Part shown: positions 1-9,894 of the stretch, piece after piece
How positions within the stretch are numbered: the stretch's first letter is position 1
Layout: the number at the start of each line of letters is the position of its first letter
NCBI GenBank assembly: GCA_001013295.1
Contig: LAZY01000025.1
Coordinates: forward strand, 1-64,000
Length of the DNA stretch: 64,000 nt
Direction of reading: 5' to 3'
From: Chryseobacterium indologenes
Lineage (GTDB): Bacteria > Bacteroidota > Bacteroidia > Flavobacteriales > Weeksellaceae
The notes under the pieces: generated by a model
Databases searched by the model: none
The model's input: the letters and a program-made list of their open reading frames with translations, nothing else
Told to the model about the DNA's origin: nothing
Made by a program: the position numbers and the translations under genes

Positions 1-138
1 AACTCTTTTTTAACCCGCAACTTTTAACTGATAAAAATTTAAAGTTTTTTTTCGTTCGTTTCTTATTTAGAGTATTTCGTTTTTGCTTATCTAAAAGCCC
101 TTCTGCGCTTACTGAATCTCTTTCGTTTTTCAGTGGGG

Positions 139-170
139 CAAAGATAACAACTTATAACTAAGCAAAACAA
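139..170 (-). promoter_or_regulatory. Leftward promoter at the left edge
   Basis: On the minus strand TATCTTTG (139-146) matches the Bacteroidota -7 element TAnnTTTG, and a TTG (168-170) lies 21 nt upstream as the -33 element. It would drive transcription out of the window to the left. No reading frame starts before base 1, so positions 1-133 look like an AT-rich leader. The gene served is outside the window; an rRNA or other strongly expressed operon is possible but not shown. Confidence 0.5.
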
Positions 171-487
171 GTTTATTTAACATAAAGTTCATATTCCAGG
201 AATATTTTTATGTAAACATCTGATAAGGAGTAGGAAAAATTTTAAACAAATGTTTGAGGGTTGGGATGAGATCGTGAAGAATCTGGAAAATGGAGGAAAA
301 TGAGTGTTTGGAAGGGATTTTTGGAGTGCATATATAGTAGGTGCAGTGGGTAAATAATGAAAATAAACCTATTATATAGTATACTTTTTGAATTTTCTAT
401 TTATAGGGTAACCTGGAAAGCTTTCTTGAGATGCCTACGGTATGATAATGACTCTGGAGATGGGTGCCTGTGGTAATTGATGTTTCT

Positions 488-551
488 AGGTTTTGGCTAA
501 AGCCGATGGATTGTGGGCTTTTTAGGTGAACGGGCTGAAGCCCGTTCCTAG
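488..551 (+). repeat. REP-like palindromic doublet, copy 1
   Basis: Two GC-rich palindromes in an AT-rich setting: TTGGCTAAAGCCGA and, about 30 nt on, AACGGGCTGAAGCCCGTT. The same doublet recurs at 59009-59072 in the same orientation and at 58857-58917 inverted. This arrangement is typical of dispersed REP-type elements. Confidence 0.7.
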
Positions 552-661
552 TGATGGAAGATTGGGCGGATAAACAGGGCCTTCTTATATATAAGAACTG
601 TCTATTATTTCTTCAAGACGATAGTTTCTATAAAAGATACTGGAACTAATACTGAGCTACA

Positions 662-691
662 CCTATTACCTATTACCTATTACCTATTACC
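662..691. repeat. Heptanucleotide tandem array (CCTATTA)4
   Basis: Four exact copies of CCTATTA followed by CC. It is intergenic. Two other four-unit heptamer arrays with different units lie at 17713-17740 and 18369-18396. Confidence 0.9.
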
Positions 692-720
692 GTGGATCCT
701 TTGTAATTCCCGGCCCTACC

Positions 721-825
721 CTAGCCCCGATAGGAGCGGTTACCCCACAGCATGCGTTGGAATGCCGGAAGTTTAGGAGCTGGAGCGTGCGGGAGCGAGG
801 AGTATGAGCGGATAGCGGGATTAAG
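721..825. repeat. Dispersed element AGCCCCGAT...GCGGATAGCGGGA, copy 1
   Basis: It begins TAGCCCCGATAGGAGCGG and ends GAGTATGAGCGGATAGCGGG. The same two ends, with a shorter and diverged middle, enclose a second copy at 59130-59214. It has no reading frame. Related elements with these ends are, from memory, common between genes in Flavobacteriia; their function is unknown to me. Confidence 0.7.
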
Positions 826-921
826 CTATACAATAAATTAGAAAAGATAAGCGGATGAGCATTAGGGAATTTAGTAGTCCGGCATGCATAAACCTATTAA
901 GATATAATATTTAAAGAGGGA

Positions 922-971
922 TAAAAAAACATTCCGTAAGAATCCTGTATATAAGGGACTCCTACGGAATG
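922..971 (-). terminator. Rho-independent terminator of cysS
   Basis: CATTCCGTA (930-938) pairs with TACGGAATG (963-971), with further inner pairing. On the minus strand the stem is followed by a run of seven T. It lies 23 bp after the cysS stop codon. Confidence 0.85.
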
Positions 972-994
972 GTTATAAAACGAAGTTATATTTT

Positions 995-2461
995 CTAGTT
1001 CAGAACATAGGATGTTCCGTCTCTTCCATCTTTTAATTCGATACCTTCAGCAAGCAGTTTATCTCTGATCTGGTCTGAAAGTTCGAAATTTTTGGATTTT
1101 CTTGCCTGATTTCTCAATTCGATCAATACTTTTAGGGTCTGATCCAGTTTTTCATTGTTGTTTTCCTCTATAGTCTGCAATCCAAGAACATCAAAGATAA
1201 AGGCATTCAATGTTGATTTTAAATCTTCAAGATCTGTTGTTGAGATTGTTTCTTTGCCATCATTCAAAGCAAAAATGTATTTTACGGCTTCAAATAGATG
1301 AGCAATCAGGATTGGAGAATTGAAATCATCTGTTAAAGCATCATAACATTTATCTTTCCACTCTTTCAGGCTAAAACCGGATTGTTTTGTATCGCCAGGA
1401 GTGATTGTATTTAACACTTTCACAGCTTCCATCAATCTGATAAATCCTTTTTCACTTGCAATCATTGCATCATTGGAAATATCCAAGACACTTCTATAAT
1501 GTGCCTGCAGGAAGCAGAAACGTACAATTGACGGATGAAAAGGTTTTTCAAAGAAATCATTATCCCCTGTCACCAACTGCATTGGAAGAATATAGTTCCC
1601 TGTAGACTTACTCATTCGCTGCGAGTTCATTGTCAACATATTAGCGTGCATCCAGTAGTGTACCGGAGCAGCTCCATTGCAAGCTTTTCCCTGAGCAATT
1701 TCACATTCGTGGTGTGGGAATTTCAAGTCCATTCCTCCTCCATGGATGTCAAACGTTTCACCTAGATATTTAGTGCTCATTGCTGTACACTCAAGGTGCC
1801 ATCCTGGAAATCCTTCTCCCCAAGGAGAGTTCCATCTCATGATGTGAGCGGGAGATGCTTTTTTCCAAAGAGCGAAATCCTGAGGATTCTTCTTCTCTCC
1901 TTGTCCGTCAAGATCACGGGTATTGGCGAAAAGCTCTTCTATGTTACGTTTTGAAAGCTCGCCATAGTTCAGGCCTCTTTTGTTATATTCTAATACATCG
2001 AAGTATACAGAACCATTGCTTTCGTAGGCAAAACCTGTATCTATCAGTTTTTGAGTAAGCTCAATCTGCTCTACAATGTGACCTGTAGCTGTAGGTTCAA
2101 TATTAGGGGGAAGCAGGTTGAACATATCTAAAACTTTATGGAAATCTACAGTGTATTTTTGCACAATCTCCATAGGCTCCAGCTTTTCAAGTCTGGTTTG
2201 TTTTACGAATCTGTCGTTATTTACATCTCCATCATCGGTAAGGTGTCCCGCATCAGTAATATTTCTTACATATCTCACTTTATACCCTAAATGCATTAAG
2301 GTACGGTAGATAAAATCGAAGGAAAGGAAAGTTCTTACATTTCCTAAGTGCACATTGCTATACACTGTAGGTCCGCAGACGTACATTCCAACATTTCCTT
2401 CTAAAATAGGTTTGAATATTTCTTTTTCTGCTGTAAGCGAGTTATATATTTTTAGTTGCAT
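995..2461 (-). CDS. cysS: Cysteinyl-tRNA synthetase
   Basis: Class I aminoacyl-tRNA synthetase that charges tRNA-Cys with cysteine in the cytoplasm. The 488 residues are full length. The HIGH motif is HLGN (38-41) and the KMSKS motif is RMSKS (282-286). The zinc site that selects cysteine is visible as C29 (YVCGP), C225 (WHLEC) and the HHE at 250-252. The C-terminal DALR and anticodon-binding part is present. The gene is last in a minus-strand run after folE and the DinB-like gene, 123 bp downstream of the latter, and ends at a strong terminator. The start is the ATG at 2461, which gives the usual N-terminus of the family. Confidence 0.98.
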   Translation of the reverse strand: MQLKIYNSLTAEKEIFKPILEGNVGMYVCGPTVYSNVHLGNVRTFLSFDFIYRTLMHLGYKVRYVRNITDAGHLTDDGDVNNDRFVKQTRLEKLEPMEIVQKYTVDFHKVLDMFNLLPPNIEPTATGHIVEQIELTQKLIDTGFAYESNGSVYFDVLEYNKRGLNYGELSKRNIEELFANTRDLDGQGEKKNPQDFALWKKASPAHIMRWNSPWGEGFPGWHLECTAMSTKYLGETFDIHGGGMDLKFPHHECEIAQGKACNGAAPVHYWMHANMLTMNSQRMSKSTGNYILPMQLVTGDNDFFEKPFHPSIVRFCFLQAHYRSVLDISNDAMIASEKGFIRLMEAVKVLNTITPGDTKQSGFSLKEWKDKCYDALTDDFNSPILIAHLFEAVKYIFALNDGKETISTTDLEDLKSTLNAFIFDVLGLQTIEENNNEKLDQTLKVLIELRNQARKSKNFELSDQIRDKLLAEGIELKDGRDGTSYVLN

Positions 2462-2523
2462 TTATTTTTTATTAAAAGATTCAATAGTTTTAAGATTTAA
2501 AAATTAGTTAAAATAATATTCTG

Positions 2524-2545
2524 TCACAACAAATAATCGTTGTGA
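2524..2545. repeat. Short inverted repeat between the DinB-like gene and cysS
   Basis: TCACAAC (2524-2530) and GTTGTGA (2539-2545) form a 7-bp stem with an 8-nt loop in the 123-bp gap. No clear T-run follows on the minus strand, so it may be a weak terminator, a processing site or an operator. Confidence 0.4.
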
Positions 2546-2584
2546 TAAAAATTTTATATGAAACTTTTTTAAATTTTATCATTA

Positions 2585-3016
2585 TTAAATCGCTTTTAAA
2601 TGATGCTGCAAATGATCTACATAATCATTGATGATAAACTCCAATGTAAACCTCTGAGGTTCTGTTTTGGTGGTATCACAAGTTCTCTGCAGTGCTTCAT
2701 CAGGAATATTTTCTACAATGTGAACAATCTGATAGTTTAGCGCTTTCCAAAGATTAATCAATTCGGAAGTTGGTACATTCTGATAATTCTGTGCCTTTAC
2801 CCAGATATTCTGATCGTATACGATATTTTCATTCTCTTTATATTGAGTGACTACAAATCTACGGATATTTGTAAAAGCACTGTCACAAAGATGACCAATT
2901 ATTTCTTTTTTGGACCATTTTTCCGGTGCTGCCCTGTAGATCCACTCTTCTTCAGAAATTGTTTGGAATCTCTGAAGTTCTTCATCTATAATATTTTTAA
3001 GGATCTGGTAGTTCAT
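2585..3016 (-). CDS. DinB/YfiT-like putative metal-dependent enzyme
   Basis: 143 residues with the four-helix layout of the DinB_2 superfamily. Members bind a metal through three histidines and often act as thiol transferases or other small-molecule enzymes. Here H42 (IIGHLCDS) and the C-terminal H135 and H138 (DHLQHH) sit where that triad is expected. The motif PEKWSKKEIIGHL near residue 31 is characteristic. The gene lies 5 bp downstream of folE and is probably cotranscribed with it. The substrate is unknown and bacillithiol transferase activity should not be assumed. Confidence 0.75.
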   Translation of the reverse strand: MNYQILKNIIDEELQRFQTISEEEWIYRAAPEKWSKKEIIGHLCDSAFTNIRRFVVTQYKENENIVYDQNIWVKAQNYQNVPTSELINLWKALNYQIVHIVENIPDEALQRTCDTTKTEPQRFTLEFIINDYVDHLQHHLKAI

Positions 3017-3021
3017 TACTA

Positions 3022-3687
3022 TTAATCTAATTTGGCATGACTTCCTACATAATGTAAGAATTCCTGTCTTGTGATAGGGTTTGTTCTGAAGATTCCGCTC
3101 AATTCTGCTGTAATGGTAGAACTTGCTGTATCTTTAATTCCTCGGCAGTTCACACAAAGGTGCTTTGCATCTATGATACAGGCTACATCTTTTGTTCCCA
3201 ATGCTTCTTTCAGAGCATCTACGATCTGCATCGTGAGTCTTTCCTGAACCTGAGGTCTTTTTGCATAGTAATCAACAATTCTGTTAATTTTTGAAAGCCC
3301 GATTACTTCTCCATTCGAAATATAAGCTACATGTGCCCTTCCTATAATGGGTAAAAAGTGATGTTCACAGAAAGAATATACTGTGATGTCCTTTTCTACC
3401 AGCATCTGGCGATATTTGTATTTATTCGAGAAAGTAGATATGCCCGGTTTGTTTTGCGGAAGAAGTCCTCCGAAAATTTCGTTTACATACATTTTGGCAA
3501 CACGTTTCGGAGAATCTTTTAGGGAATCGTCTGTCATATCCAATCCCAATGTTTCCATAATCTCTCCAAAAAGCTCAGTAATTTTTTCTATTTTTTCCTC
3601 TGGTGATTTATCAAAAGCATCTTCCCTTATAGGCGTATGTTCTTTTCCAGTGAAAATATCATCGTCGTTATCAGTAAAATCAACCAT
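3022..3687 (-). CDS. folE: GTP cyclohydrolase I
   Basis: Converts GTP to 7,8-dihydroneopterin triphosphate, the first step to tetrahydrofolate and related pteridines. The 221 residues include the zinc ligands C107 and H110 (SFCEHHFLP) and C178 (HLCVNCRG). The central block around residues 105-135 and the C-terminal STITAELSG are typical. The first 25 residues are acidic and variable, as in many bacterial forms. The gene leads the run folE, DinB-like, cysS and has its own promoter about 18 bp upstream. Its product feeds the folate pool used by metF and metH further right, but the genes are not in one operon. Confidence 0.97.
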   Translation of the reverse strand: MVDFTDNDDDIFTGKEHTPIREDAFDKSPEEKIEKITELFGEIMETLGLDMTDDSLKDSPKRVAKMYVNEIFGGLLPQNKPGISTFSNKYKYRQMLVEKDITVYSFCEHHFLPIIGRAHVAYISNGEVIGLSKINRIVDYYAKRPQVQERLTMQIVDALKEALGTKDVACIIDAKHLCVNCRGIKDTASSTITAELSGIFRTNPITRQEFLHYVGSHAKLD

Positions 3688-3704
3688 TTTTATTTAATTT
3701 GCAG

Positions 3705-3740
3705 CAAAAATACGGATAATATCTGTTCCTCTATATTCAA
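3705..3740 (-). promoter_or_regulatory. Promoter of folE
   Basis: TATTTTTG on the minus strand (3705-3712) matches TAnnTTTG. A TTG (3738-3740) lies 25 nt upstream, slightly beyond the usual spacing. The predicted start point is about 13 nt before the folE ATG. Confidence 0.5.
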
Positions 3741-3787
3741 TTGGAACGAAAAACACTATCTTTTATAACCTATTCTGATTAAAACCT

Positions 3788-4939
3788 ATGATTATTGTTG
3801 AAGAAGTACGAAGCAAAGACCAAAAGAGGGAATTTCTGGAATTCCAGGCACAACTTTATCAACACGACAAAAATTATATCCGCCCTTTAGATCAACACAT
3901 TGAGGAAGTTTTTGATCCTGAAAAGAATAAGTTCTTTAAAAATGGAGAATGTAAAAGGTTTCTGTTCAAAAGGAATACTAAAACCATTGGTAAAGTGGCG
4001 GTTTTTATCAACAATTGTTATGAGCAGAAACAGCCTACCGGAGGAATAGGATTCTTTGACTGTATCAATGATCAGCAGGCAGCCAATTTTATTTTCGACC
4101 ATTGTAAAGAATGGCTTCAGAAAAAAGGGATGGAAGCCATGGACGGGCCTATCAATTTTGGGGAAAGGGATAAATTCTGGGGACTTTTGACTGACGGATT
4201 TATTGAACCTCTGTTTGGGATGAATTATAATTTCCCTTATTATAAAGATCTTTTTGAAAACTATGGTTTTCAGGTATATTTTGAGCAGCTTTGTTTTACC
4301 AGACCGATCTTTGCAGAAGTTTCACGGGTTTTCACCATCGCTCATGAAAAAAACCGAAGAAATCCTGCCATTTCAGCTCAACCAATGAAGAAAAATAACC
4401 TGAAGAAGTTTGCCAAAGATTTCACGGAGGTTTATAATAAAGCATGGGCAGCTCATGGGGAAGGAAAGCATCTTGAAGAGGCCAAGGTATTGAAGATGTT
4501 TACTAAAATGAAACCTATCCTTAACGAGCATATTTCGTGGTTTGTCTATGAGCATGAAAAACCTATTGCCATGTGGATCAATCTTCCGGATCTTAATCAG
4601 TGGTTCAAATACCTGAACGGAAAATTCGGAGTCTTTACCAAGCTTAAATTTTGGTTTCTGCAACGATTTAAAAAGAATGAAAAAATGGTAGGTCTCGTTT
4701 TCGGAGTGGTTCCTGAATGGCAAAAGAAAGGGATTGACGGTTATATGATCTGGGAAGGTACTCAACATCTGAGAAAACATACTGATTTTACGATTACTGA
4801 GCTCCAGTGGATTGGTGACTTTAATCCTAAAATGGTCAAAATCGCAGAGACCCTTGATACAACAGTGACCAGAAAATTAGCAACCTATCGATACCTGTTT
4901 GACAGAAATAAAGAATTTGAAAGGCATCCATACTTATAA
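3788..4939 (+). CDS. YghO-like GNAT-fold protein
   Basis: 383 residues resembling the YghO-like N-acetyltransferase group that is widespread in Bacteroidota. The block MDGPINFGERDKFWG (118-132) is characteristic of this group. A GNAT-like acyl-CoA loop seems to lie near residues 300-325 (FGVVPEWQKKGIDG). No substrate can be named. The gene is divergent from folE and convergent with metF. After its TAA the same frame stays open and coding-like for another 32 codons, described as a separate entry. Confidence 0.7.
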   Translation: MIIVEEVRSKDQKREFLEFQAQLYQHDKNYIRPLDQHIEEVFDPEKNKFFKNGECKRFLFKRNTKTIGKVAVFINNCYEQKQPTGGIGFFDCINDQQAANFIFDHCKEWLQKKGMEAMDGPINFGERDKFWGLLTDGFIEPLFGMNYNFPYYKDLFENYGFQVYFEQLCFTRPIFAEVSRVFTIAHEKNRRNPAISAQPMKKNNLKKFAKDFTEVYNKAWAAHGEGKHLEEAKVLKMFTKMKPILNEHISWFVYEHEKPIAMWINLPDLNQWFKYLNGKFGVFTKLKFWFLQRFKKNEKMVGLVFGVVPEWQKKGIDGYMIWEGTQHLRKHTDFTITELQWIGDFNPKMVKIAETLDTTVTRKLATYRYLFDRNKEFERHPYL

Positions 4940-5038
4940 ATTATCAGGGAATCTTTCGAAACATTCGTAAAATCTAATAATATCAAATTCAATAAAGAAG
5001 AGGATCTTATTAAACTGGTTAACTTTATGAACGGATAA
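4940..5038 (+). pseudogene. In-frame coding-like tail after the stop codon
   Basis: The frame of the preceding gene continues without a stop for 32 codons to a TAA at 5036-5038. The translated tail (IIRESFETF...KLVNFMNG) looks like real protein, with charged and hydrophobic residues well mixed. It has no start codon near its beginning. It could be a C-terminal extension cut off by a new stop, a readthrough extension, or the remnant of another small gene. Which one is unknown. Confidence 0.35.
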
Positions 5039-5044
5039 AAAATA

Positions 5045-5069
5045 AACCCCTGTGAAAATCATAGGGGTT
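5045..5069. terminator. Bidirectional terminator
   Basis: AACCCCTGTG (5045-5054) pairs with CATAGGGGTT (5060-5069), one G-T pair, 5-nt loop, with A-rich and T-rich flanks. It separates the plus-strand GNAT gene from metF, the last gene of the methionine operon. Confidence 0.85.
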
Positions 5070-5090
5070 CCTTCATTTTTGGTACTTTTA

Positions 5091-6050
5091 TTAGAATAGC
5101 TCACCGGCTACTTTTTTAATATTATCACTTTTCCCCATTGAGTAGAAGTGTAAAACGGGAACTCCAAAATCAAGAAGTTCTTTACATTGAGCAATGGCCC
5201 ATTCTATTCCAATTTGCTTAACAGCTTCATTATTTTTTGCATTCTCTACTTCATTGATAAGCTCCTCAGGAAGGTCTATTTTGAATACCTGTGGCAGGAT
5301 TTTCAAATGCTTTTTGGTGGCAATAGGCTTAATTCCGGGAATAATCGGAACTGTGATTCCCATCTCTCTTGCTTTCTGAACGAATTCAATATACTTTTTA
5401 TTGTCAAAAAACATTTGGGTGACGATATAATCTGCTCCTGCATCTACTTTTTGCTTCAGCCATTTCAAATCATAATTCATAGAAGGCGCCTCCATATGCT
5501 TTTCCGGATAACCCGCTACCCCAATGCAGAATTTGTTTAGTTCATCACAAACCTGTTCTTCATTGTGAAGGTATTTTCCCCTTCCCAGGTTATTGATCTG
5601 GGCCACAAGATCCATTGCACTTGCATGTCCTCCCTGAGTAGGTTCAAAATACTGATGTCCTTTCATCGCATCTCCTCTTAATGCCATTACATTATCGATC
5701 CCCAGGTACATACAGTCTACCAAAAGATATTCGGTTTCTTCTTTTGTGAATCCTCCGCAAAGAAGGTGTGGTACTGTATCTACATTATATTTATGCTGAA
5801 TGGCTGCACAAATTCCCAGAGTTCCGGGACGCATTCTTGTGATACGACGTTCCATCAAACCGTTTCCTTTGTCAAGATAGATATATTCTTCTCTAGAAGT
5901 GGTAACATCAATGAATGGTGGTTTGAACTCCATCAAAGGATCTATATTCGTATAAAGGTCTTCAATACCAATTCCTTTTTGTGGCGGAACAACTTCTAGG
6001 GAGAATAAAGTTTTTCCGTTTGCGTTTTTAATGTGTTCTGTTATCTTCAT
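5091..6050 (-). CDS. metF: 5,10-methylenetetrahydrofolate reductase
   Basis: FAD enzyme that reduces methylenetetrahydrofolate to 5-methyltetrahydrofolate, the methyl donor for methionine synthase. The 319-residue TIM-barrel protein is of normal length. E19 (FSLEVVPP) corresponds to the proton-donating glutamate and D127 (ALRGD) to the folate- and flavin-proximal aspartate. The gene lies 7 bp after the metH C-terminal gene and closes the operon before a strong hairpin. This makes the operon self-contained for methyl supply and transfer. It is expected to be repressed through the SAM riboswitch 8.7 kb upstream. Confidence 0.97.
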   Translation of the reverse strand: MKITEHIKNANGKTLFSLEVVPPQKGIGIEDLYTNIDPLMEFKPPFIDVTTSREEYIYLDKGNGLMERRITRMRPGTLGICAAIQHKYNVDTVPHLLCGGFTKEETEYLLVDCMYLGIDNVMALRGDAMKGHQYFEPTQGGHASAMDLVAQINNLGRGKYLHNEEQVCDELNKFCIGVAGYPEKHMEAPSMNYDLKWLKQKVDAGADYIVTQMFFDNKKYIEFVQKAREMGITVPIIPGIKPIATKKHLKILPQVFKIDLPEELINEVENAKNNEAVKQIGIEWAIAQCKELLDFGVPVLHFYSMGKSDNIKKVAGELF

Positions 6051-6057
6051 ATCAATT

Positions 6058-8718
6058 CTAATCTGCTAAATTTGGTGACAACCATTTTTTCGCTTCCTGG
6101 ATGCTACAACCTCTTCTGTCGGCATAATCCTTCAGCTGGTCTTCTGTAATTTTTCCCAATCCGAAATATTTGGCATGCGGGCTTCCAAAATAATATCCAG
6201 AAACGGATGCTGTAGGGAACATTGCTAAACTTTCGGTAAGGAAAACACCTGTATTTTCTTCTACTTTCAAAAGGTCCCAAATCGTTTTCTTTTCCAGATG
6301 ATCAGGGCAAGCCGGGTATCCCGGTGCAGGACGGATTCCTTTGTATTTTTCAGCAATTAAATCTTCATTGCTCAAATCTTCCTGAACGGCATAGCCCCAG
6401 TATTCTGTTCTGACTTTTTTATGCAAAAACTCAGCGTAAGCTTCCGCAAAACGGTCTGCCAATGCTTTTACCATAATAGAGTTATAATCATCATGGGCTT
6501 TTTCATATTCAGCTGATAGCTCATCTGTACCGAAGCCTGTAGTCACACAAAAGCACCCCATATAATCAGTTTTTCCTGAACTTTGTGGAGCAATGAAGTC
6601 GCTTAATGCCAAATATTCTTTACCTTTTGATCTTTGAGCCTGCTGTCTCAGAGTTAAGAATCTTGCCTGTTCGTTATTATTTTCATCAAAAATCAGAATA
6701 TCATCAGTTTCGTTGGAGTTGGCTTTAAAGATTCCAAAGATTGCTTTTGCTGTTAAAAGCTTTTCATCTAAAATTCTCTTCAGAATCACCTGGGCATCTT
6801 TGAATAATTCTTTTGCCTGTGCTCCTACCACCTCATCTTCGAGGATATTCGGGTATTTCCCGTGGAGATCCCAGCTTCTGAAGAATGGTGACCAGTCGAT
6901 GAAAGGAAGAAGCTCATTCAGATCCTGATTTTCAATAATTTTTATACCTAAATTATTCGGTGTGAAGATCTCTTCATTTTCCCAATCGATAGTAAAATGA
7001 TTTTCTCTGGCCTCTTCAATGGAGACATAGTCTTTATCTACCTGTCTGTTTAAAAATTTCTCTCTGAAATCTGAATAATCATTTTTCAGATCAGAAACAT
7101 ATTCTTTATTTCTGTCGCCCAATAATGAGCTTACTACGTTCACTGCTCTTGAGGCATCATTTACGTGAACGACAGCATTTTTATATTTTAAGTCGATTTT
7201 TACAGCCGTATGTGCTTTCGAAGTTGTTGCTCCACCAATCAATAAAGGAAAATCCAAATTCTGTCTTTCCAATTCTGAAGCGATATATACCATTTCATCC
7301 AGACTTGGGGTAATCAATCCGCTTAACCCGATGACATCTACTTTTTCTGCAATAGCAGTCTGGATAATCTTCTCAGCAGGAACCATTACTCCAAGATCAA
7401 CGATCTCATAATTGTTACAACCAAGCACTACACTCACAATATTTTTACCAATATCATGAACATCTCCTTTTACGGTAGCCATCAGGATTTTCCCGTTGGC
7501 AGGTCTTGAACCGTCTTTTTCAGCTTCAATAAACGGTTGCAAATAGGCAACGGCTTTTTTCATTACCCTTGCTGATTTAACCACCTGTGGCAGGAACATC
7601 TTTCCGCTTCCGAATAAATCTCCTACGACTCCCATTCCGGTCATAAGATTAACCTCGATAACATGGAGTGGTCTTTCAGCCAATTGTCTGGCTTCTTCTA
7701 CATCTTCTTCTATAAAGCGGTCAATCCCTTTTACCAGAGCATAGGTAATTCTTTCCTGCAATGGATTGTTTCTCCATTCGAGGTCTTCGGTTTTTTCTTT
7801 TTTTACCGATTTATGTTTTTCGGAATAATCAAGAAGTCTTTCTGTAGCATCTTCTCTTCTGTCAAGAATTACATCTTCTACAAGTTCCAGAAGTTCCTTA
7901 TTAATTTCATCGTATACCTCCAGCATTGCAGGGTTTACGATACCTATATTCATTCCTGCCTGAATCGCATGATAAAGAAATACTGAGTGCATTGCTTCTC
8001 TTACGGTATCATTTCCACGGAATGAAAAGGATACATTGCTCACTCCCCCACTCACGGACGCATAAGGCAGATTTTGTCTTACCCAGCGTGTAGCTTCGAT
8101 AAAATCGATGGCATTTCTTCGGTGCTCATCCATTCCCGTAGCAACCGGGAAAATATTTAAGTCAAAAATAATATCTTCTGCCGGAAAACCGATTTGGTTG
8201 ACCAGAATATCGTAGGAACGTTTTGAGATTTCGATTCTTCGTTCAAGATTGTCAGCCTGCCCAACCTCATCAAATGCCATTACAATGACCGCTGCTCCGT
8301 ATCTCTTGATGGCTTTAGCATGTTTGATAAATTCTTCTTCTCCTTCTTTTAAACTGATCGAGTTGACCACACATTTTCCCTGTGCCACCTGAAGACCTGC
8401 TTCCAGAATTTCCCATTTGGAAGAATCTACCATGATCGGAATCCTTGCAATATCCGGCTCAGAGGCTATTAAGTTCAGGAATTTGATCATGGATGCTTTT
8501 CCGTCGATCAATCCATCATCAAAGTTGACATCCAAAATCTGAGCTCCTCCTTCTACCTGATGGCGGGCAATGTCTAATGCTTCAGAGAATTTCTCCTCTT
8601 TTATGAGTCTTAAAAATTTTTTGGAACCGGCAACATTGGTTCTTTCACCAACATTGATGAAATTACTTTCCGGCGTTATGATAAGAGGCTCAAGGCCTGA
8701 TAATCTTAAATACTTCAT
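6058..8718 (-). CDS. metH: Methionine synthase, C-terminal part (pterin, B12 and reactivation domains)
   Basis: 886 residues covering three modules of cobalamin-dependent methionine synthase. The methyltetrahydrofolate-binding domain is at about 15-275, with [11 protein letters not shown] at 22-32. The B12 cap and Rossmann domain is at about 320-560, with the cobalt ligand H421 in GDVHDIG. The AdoMet reactivation domain runs from about 590 to the end, with [12 protein letters not shown]. The homocysteine-binding module is absent and is encoded separately at 9895-10905. The protein must therefore work as a two-subunit enzyme, a split known in Bacteroidota. The start lies 1 bp after the desaturase stop, so the two are translationally close. 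Confidence 0.96.
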   Translation of the reverse strand: MKYLRLSGLEPLIITPESNFINVGERTNVAGSKKFLRLIKEEKFSEALDIARHQVEGGAQILDVNFDDGLIDGKASMIKFLNLIASEPDIARIPIMVDSSKWEILEAGLQVAQGKCVVNSISLKEGEEEFIKHAKAIKRYGAAVIVMAFDEVGQADNLERRIEISKRSYDILVNQIGFPAEDIIFDLNIFPVATGMDEHRRNAIDFIEATRWVRQNLPYASVSGGVSNVSFSFRGNDTVREAMHSVFLYHAIQAGMNIGIVNPAMLEVYDEINKELLELVEDVILDRREDATERLLDYSEKHKSVKKEKTEDLEWRNNPLQERITYALVKGIDRFIEEDVEEARQLAERPLHVIEVNLMTGMGVVGDLFGSGKMFLPQVVKSARVMKKAVAYLQPFIEAEKDGSRPANGKILMATVKGDVHDIGKNIVSVVLGCNNYEIVDLGVMVPAEKIIQTAIAEKVDVIGLSGLITPSLDEMVYIASELERQNLDFPLLIGGATTSKAHTAVKIDLKYKNAVVHVNDASRAVNVVSSLLGDRNKEYVSDLKNDYSDFREKFLNRQVDKDYVSIEEARENHFTIDWENEEIFTPNNLGIKIIENQDLNELLPFIDWSPFFRSWDLHGKYPNILEDEVVGAQAKELFKDAQVILKRILDEKLLTAKAIFGIFKANSNETDDILIFDENNNEQARFLTLRQQAQRSKGKEYLALSDFIAPQSSGKTDYMGCFCVTTGFGTDELSAEYEKAHDDYNSIMVKALADRFAEAYAEFLHKKVRTEYWGYAVQEDLSNEDLIAEKYKGIRPAPGYPACPDHLEKKTIWDLLKVEENTGVFLTESLAMFPTASVSGYYFGSPHAKYFGLGKITEDQLKDYADRRGCSIQEAKKWLSPNLAD

Positions 8719-8719
8719 T

Positions 8720-9811
8720 TTATTCTTCTAAAATATAGTAGGCATTATTGGCATTCTGCCTCAATAAATCTCTATGCTTACCTAAAGCTGTGAGCAGCGG
8801 AAATCTTTTGTATGCTAAACCATGATTTTTAGCAAATTCTTCGATTTCTTCTGTGATCTCTTTATAATACATATAACTATAGTTTGGAAATAAGTGATGG
8901 GCTACATGAAAATTAAAGTTTCCCAATACATTCCTCACAAACCAGTTATTTTCTTTTAAATCATTGGTCACTTCCAATTGATGACGAAGCCAGCTGAACG
9001 GAAGTCCATTATCTTTATTTAATTTTGGAAAGGCATTATCAGGAAGCGGATGCAAAGGCAATAAAACAAACAATGCAAAAATACTTGCCGAAATCACCTG
9101 TAAAAACCAAGCTCCTAAAGCCAATCCTATTGATACTTTAAAGAACAACACAGGAACTACAATCTGATAAAAGAAATAGAACAGTTTATAGCTCACCATT
9201 TTTACTTTTTCTATTACAGGTATTCTTCCCTGGGTTTTCAAAATCACTCTTTCCTTGTCAAAGAAGTCTCTGAAGTCTCTTATAAACATCCAATTGAACA
9301 AATACAACGGATATACTAAAAAGAAAAACCTATGCTGATACTTCTGAACTCCTTTTGCTTTGATCCAAGGTACTATCAGCAACAAACCACTCTGCTCAAT
9401 ATCTGTATCCCATCCATCCACATTAGGATAAGCATGATGGCTTGCGATATGCCTTTTTTTCCAGATATAGGAATTGGCGCCTATAAAATCAAAAATGTGT
9501 AAGACCATCCAGTTTAGCCTTTTGCTTTTATAGATGTTGTTATGGGCTGCTTCATGGATTAAATTCAGATAAATCAGAACCAGGAAAATGCCCATTAAAA
9601 CAAAACTCAATATATAAGCCCAATGTTTTTCAGCATTAAACAAGGCAAAGAAATATAAACCTACATAGATCAGGGGCAGCAGTATAGCCTTCATCTGAAT
9701 ATAAATATCACGGTTTTCAGAAATGGCTTCTACCCGTTGGTTTACTTTCTTTCTCAGTTCATTAAACAGTCTGGCGTCTTCTGAATCTTTTAAGTAACTC
9801 GGCTTTTCCAT
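8720..9811 (-). CDS. Membrane fatty acid desaturase
   Basis: 363 residues with the three histidine boxes of membrane di-iron desaturases: H86-x3-H90 (HEAAH), H121-x3-HH126 (HIASHH) and H302-x2-HH306 (HVAHH). Hydrophobic segments at about 43-60, 65-85 and 210-250 fit four membrane helices. It introduces a double bond into an acyl chain using oxygen and an external electron donor; the bond position cannot be read from sequence. It sits between the two halves of metH, 1 bp before the C-terminal half, so it should share the SAM-controlled transcript. That context is unusual and has no obvious metabolic reason. Confidence 0.9.
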   Translation of the reverse strand: MEKPSYLKDSEDARLFNELRKKVNQRVEAISENRDIYIQMKAILLPLIYVGLYFFALFNAEKHWAYILSFVLMGIFLVLIYLNLIHEAAHNNIYKSKRLNWMVLHIFDFIGANSYIWKKRHIASHHAYPNVDGWDTDIEQSGLLLIVPWIKAKGVQKYQHRFFFLVYPLYLFNWMFIRDFRDFFDKERVILKTQGRIPVIEKVKMVSYKLFYFFYQIVVPVLFFKVSIGLALGAWFLQVISASIFALFVLLPLHPLPDNAFPKLNKDNGLPFSWLRHQLEVTNDLKENNWFVRNVLGNFNFHVAHHLFPNYSYMYYKEITEEIEEFAKNHGLAYKRFPLLTALGKHRDLLRQNANNAYYILEE

Positions 9812-9894
9812 TATATTAAATTTTGTGATTTATTTAAAGATAATATTTATAACCCAGCCCCCATTCTTGATTTTAATTAAAAAAATCTATCTTA

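Larger units (their letters stand above)
171..994. other. Non-coding stretch with dispersed repeats
   Basis: No convincing reading frame is seen on either strand. The stretch holds a REP-like doublet (488-551), a heptanucleotide tandem array (662-691), a long dispersed repeat with conserved ends (721-825) and the cysS terminator (922-971). Apart from these I recognise nothing. Confidence 0.6.

Noticed and set aside
1..133. rRNA or tRNA gene at the left edge
   Set aside because: No tRNA fold or rRNA sequence is visible; only a promoter pointing left and an AT-rich leader-like stretch.
662..691. CRISPR-like array
   Set aside because: Contiguous 7-bp units with no spacers and no cas genes. It is a simple tandem repeat.
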